From Syntrophobacterales bacterium (GTDB lineage: Bacteria; Desulfobacterota; Syntrophia; Syntrophales; UBA6807): DNA of 6,168 nucleotides. This document shows positions 5,579 to 6,168 of the stretch, in pieces; the stretch's first letter is position 1, and each line of letters opens with the position of its first letter. The stretch covers positions 1-6,168 of the forward strand of contig JAGGSD010000260.1 of assembly GCA_021159265.1 (NCBI GenBank), in the 5' to 3' direction. The notes beneath the pieces are model-generated. The model was not told the DNA's origin. It saw only the letters and a list, made by a program, of their open reading frames with translations, and made no database searches. A program made the translations under genes and the position numbers.

Positions 5579-5615
5579 AAAAGTCCGGACCAATTATAAA
5601 ATGATCCGGGCTTTT
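5579..5615 (+). terminator. Intrinsic terminator after the toxin gene
   Basis: A 13-bp stem pairs 5579-5591 (AAAAGTCCGGACC) with 5603-5615 (GATCCGGGCTTTT), with one G-U wobble and one C-A mismatch, around an 11-nt loop. The centre of the stem is G+C-rich and the 3' side ends in CTTTT. The preceding A-run (5577-5582) mirrors this for the other strand, so it may work in both directions. It begins 9 bp after the vapC stop. The T-run is short. Confidence 0.7.
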
Positions 5616-5708
5616 CTGCTGAATATTGTTACCATCAAATTATATATGCTTTGTTCAGGACATTGTTTTTACAAAACTCTCATCTTTACGGAAAATCTGA
5701 ATAAGGCT

Positions 5709-6168
5709 TTAGAAGCTAAGTTTCTCACAAAGCATTCGCCGCTGCCAGTCAACCAGATTGATTTTTTCTTTGAGCATCTTCTTCCGCCTGGATTACATCT
5801 GCCGCCTAACATTTTCAAGATCTGCAAGCCACTCTCGAGTTGTTGCAATCAACATGTCAGCCTCATCAGGCAAGAAACCTCTGGTCAAACCATACTTCTT
5901 CTAAAGCTCTTCGATGTAAGTTATTCGTCCGACAAATGTATTACAACACATACATGGTACACCCAGTACAGATGCCTCAACAGTTACGATCTGGCTGACT
6001 CCGATATACATTGAGGCAAAGGCCAGGACATCATGCAGTTTTTCAGGAGGAAGCGGAAACCGGTATTTTTTGAACTCATCGTGCAGTTGTCCCTCTGTCG
6101 TTATTAACACCCTGAGACCTTTGCATAACGTTCCCTTTTGCCCAATTTCTGCGTCAGGCTCAAATTTT
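5709..6168 (-). pseudogene. Decayed DUF354-type glycosyltransferase-like gene (3' part)
   Basis: Read from the right edge, the minus frame is open from 6167 down to a TAG at 5903-5901. It encodes a stretch resembling the C-terminal half of DUF354 proteins (predicted glycosyltransferases of polysaccharide loci): RVLITTEGQLHDEFKKYRF, PPEKLHDVLAFASMYIGVSQ, VTVEASVLGVPCMCCNTFVG and RITYIEEL. In the same frame beyond the TAG, similarity continues as KKYGLTRGFLPDEADML, where the family usually has LEELEKKYGL. The TAG thus probably replaces a Glu or Gln codon. A second in-frame stop (TAA, 5795-5793) is followed by RRKKMLKEKINLVDW, again like the family C-terminus, before a TAA at 5711-5709. The 5' end lies outside the window. 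The GTG at 6110 is internal, not a start. Family assignment is from memory of conserved residues. Confidence 0.72.

Noticed and set aside
5901..5903. UAG recoding (pyrrolysine or readthrough) in the DUF354-like frame
   Set aside because: A second, different stop (TAA) lies 35 codons later in the same frame, and no recoding context is visible; gene decay is simpler.
5601..6014. 137-codon plus-strand open frame
   Set aside because: It starts inside the terminator stem and runs antisense to the decayed glycosyltransferase-like gene; it is a shadow of that gene.

Overview
The window looks like chromosomal DNA from a Gram-negative bacterium with lipopolysaccharide. It carries two adjacent genes for Kdo (3-deoxy-D-manno-octulosonate) synthesis, a XerD-type recombinase and an inner-membrane-anchored TPR protein. 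The moderately AT-rich composition, a KdsA with the metal-dependent signature, and spacers full of palindromic and heptamer repeats would suit a Desulfobacterota (deltaproteobacterial) or similar environmental lineage. That placement is an inference; there is no rRNA or other marker to confirm it.

Layout. Positions 1-212 are non-coding and hold two palindromic elements, a 71-bp hairpin-type repeat (73-143) and a shorter one (155-190). Four minus-strand genes follow. In transcription order they are xerD (4718-3831), a 666-residue TPR protein (3736-1736), kdsA (1583-759) and kdsC (755-213). kdsA and kdsC are separated by 3 bp and are clearly coupled. The xerD/TPR and TPR/kdsA spacers (94 and 152 bp) both contain arrays of degenerate 7-bp repeats (CCTTGNN type). 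Upstream of kdsA, two such arrays face each other and can form a nested hairpin.

At 4719-4869 the direction of transcription diverges. A plus-strand toxin-antitoxin operon follows: a Phd/YefM-family antitoxin (4870-5151) and a VapC-type PIN ribonuclease toxin (5157-5570). It has a good sigma-70-like promoter overlapped by an inverted repeat, and a terminator hairpin just after the toxin stop. The right end (5709-6168, minus strand) is the 3' part of a decayed DUF354-type glycosyltransferase-like gene. Two in-frame stop codons interrupt its recognisable reading frame, and the gene runs off the window.

Function. KdsA makes Kdo 8-phosphate from arabinose 5-phosphate and PEP, and KdsC removes the phosphate to give Kdo for the inner core of LPS. 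XerD resolves chromosome dimers. The TPR protein is probably a periplasm-facing scaffold of unknown role. The toxin-antitoxin pair and the broken glycosyltransferase look like accessory material next to a housekeeping block. I see no clearly undescribed multi-gene system. The least ordinary features are the phased heptamer arrays in consecutive spacers and the three-TPR (102-residue) higher-order repeat in the TPR protein.
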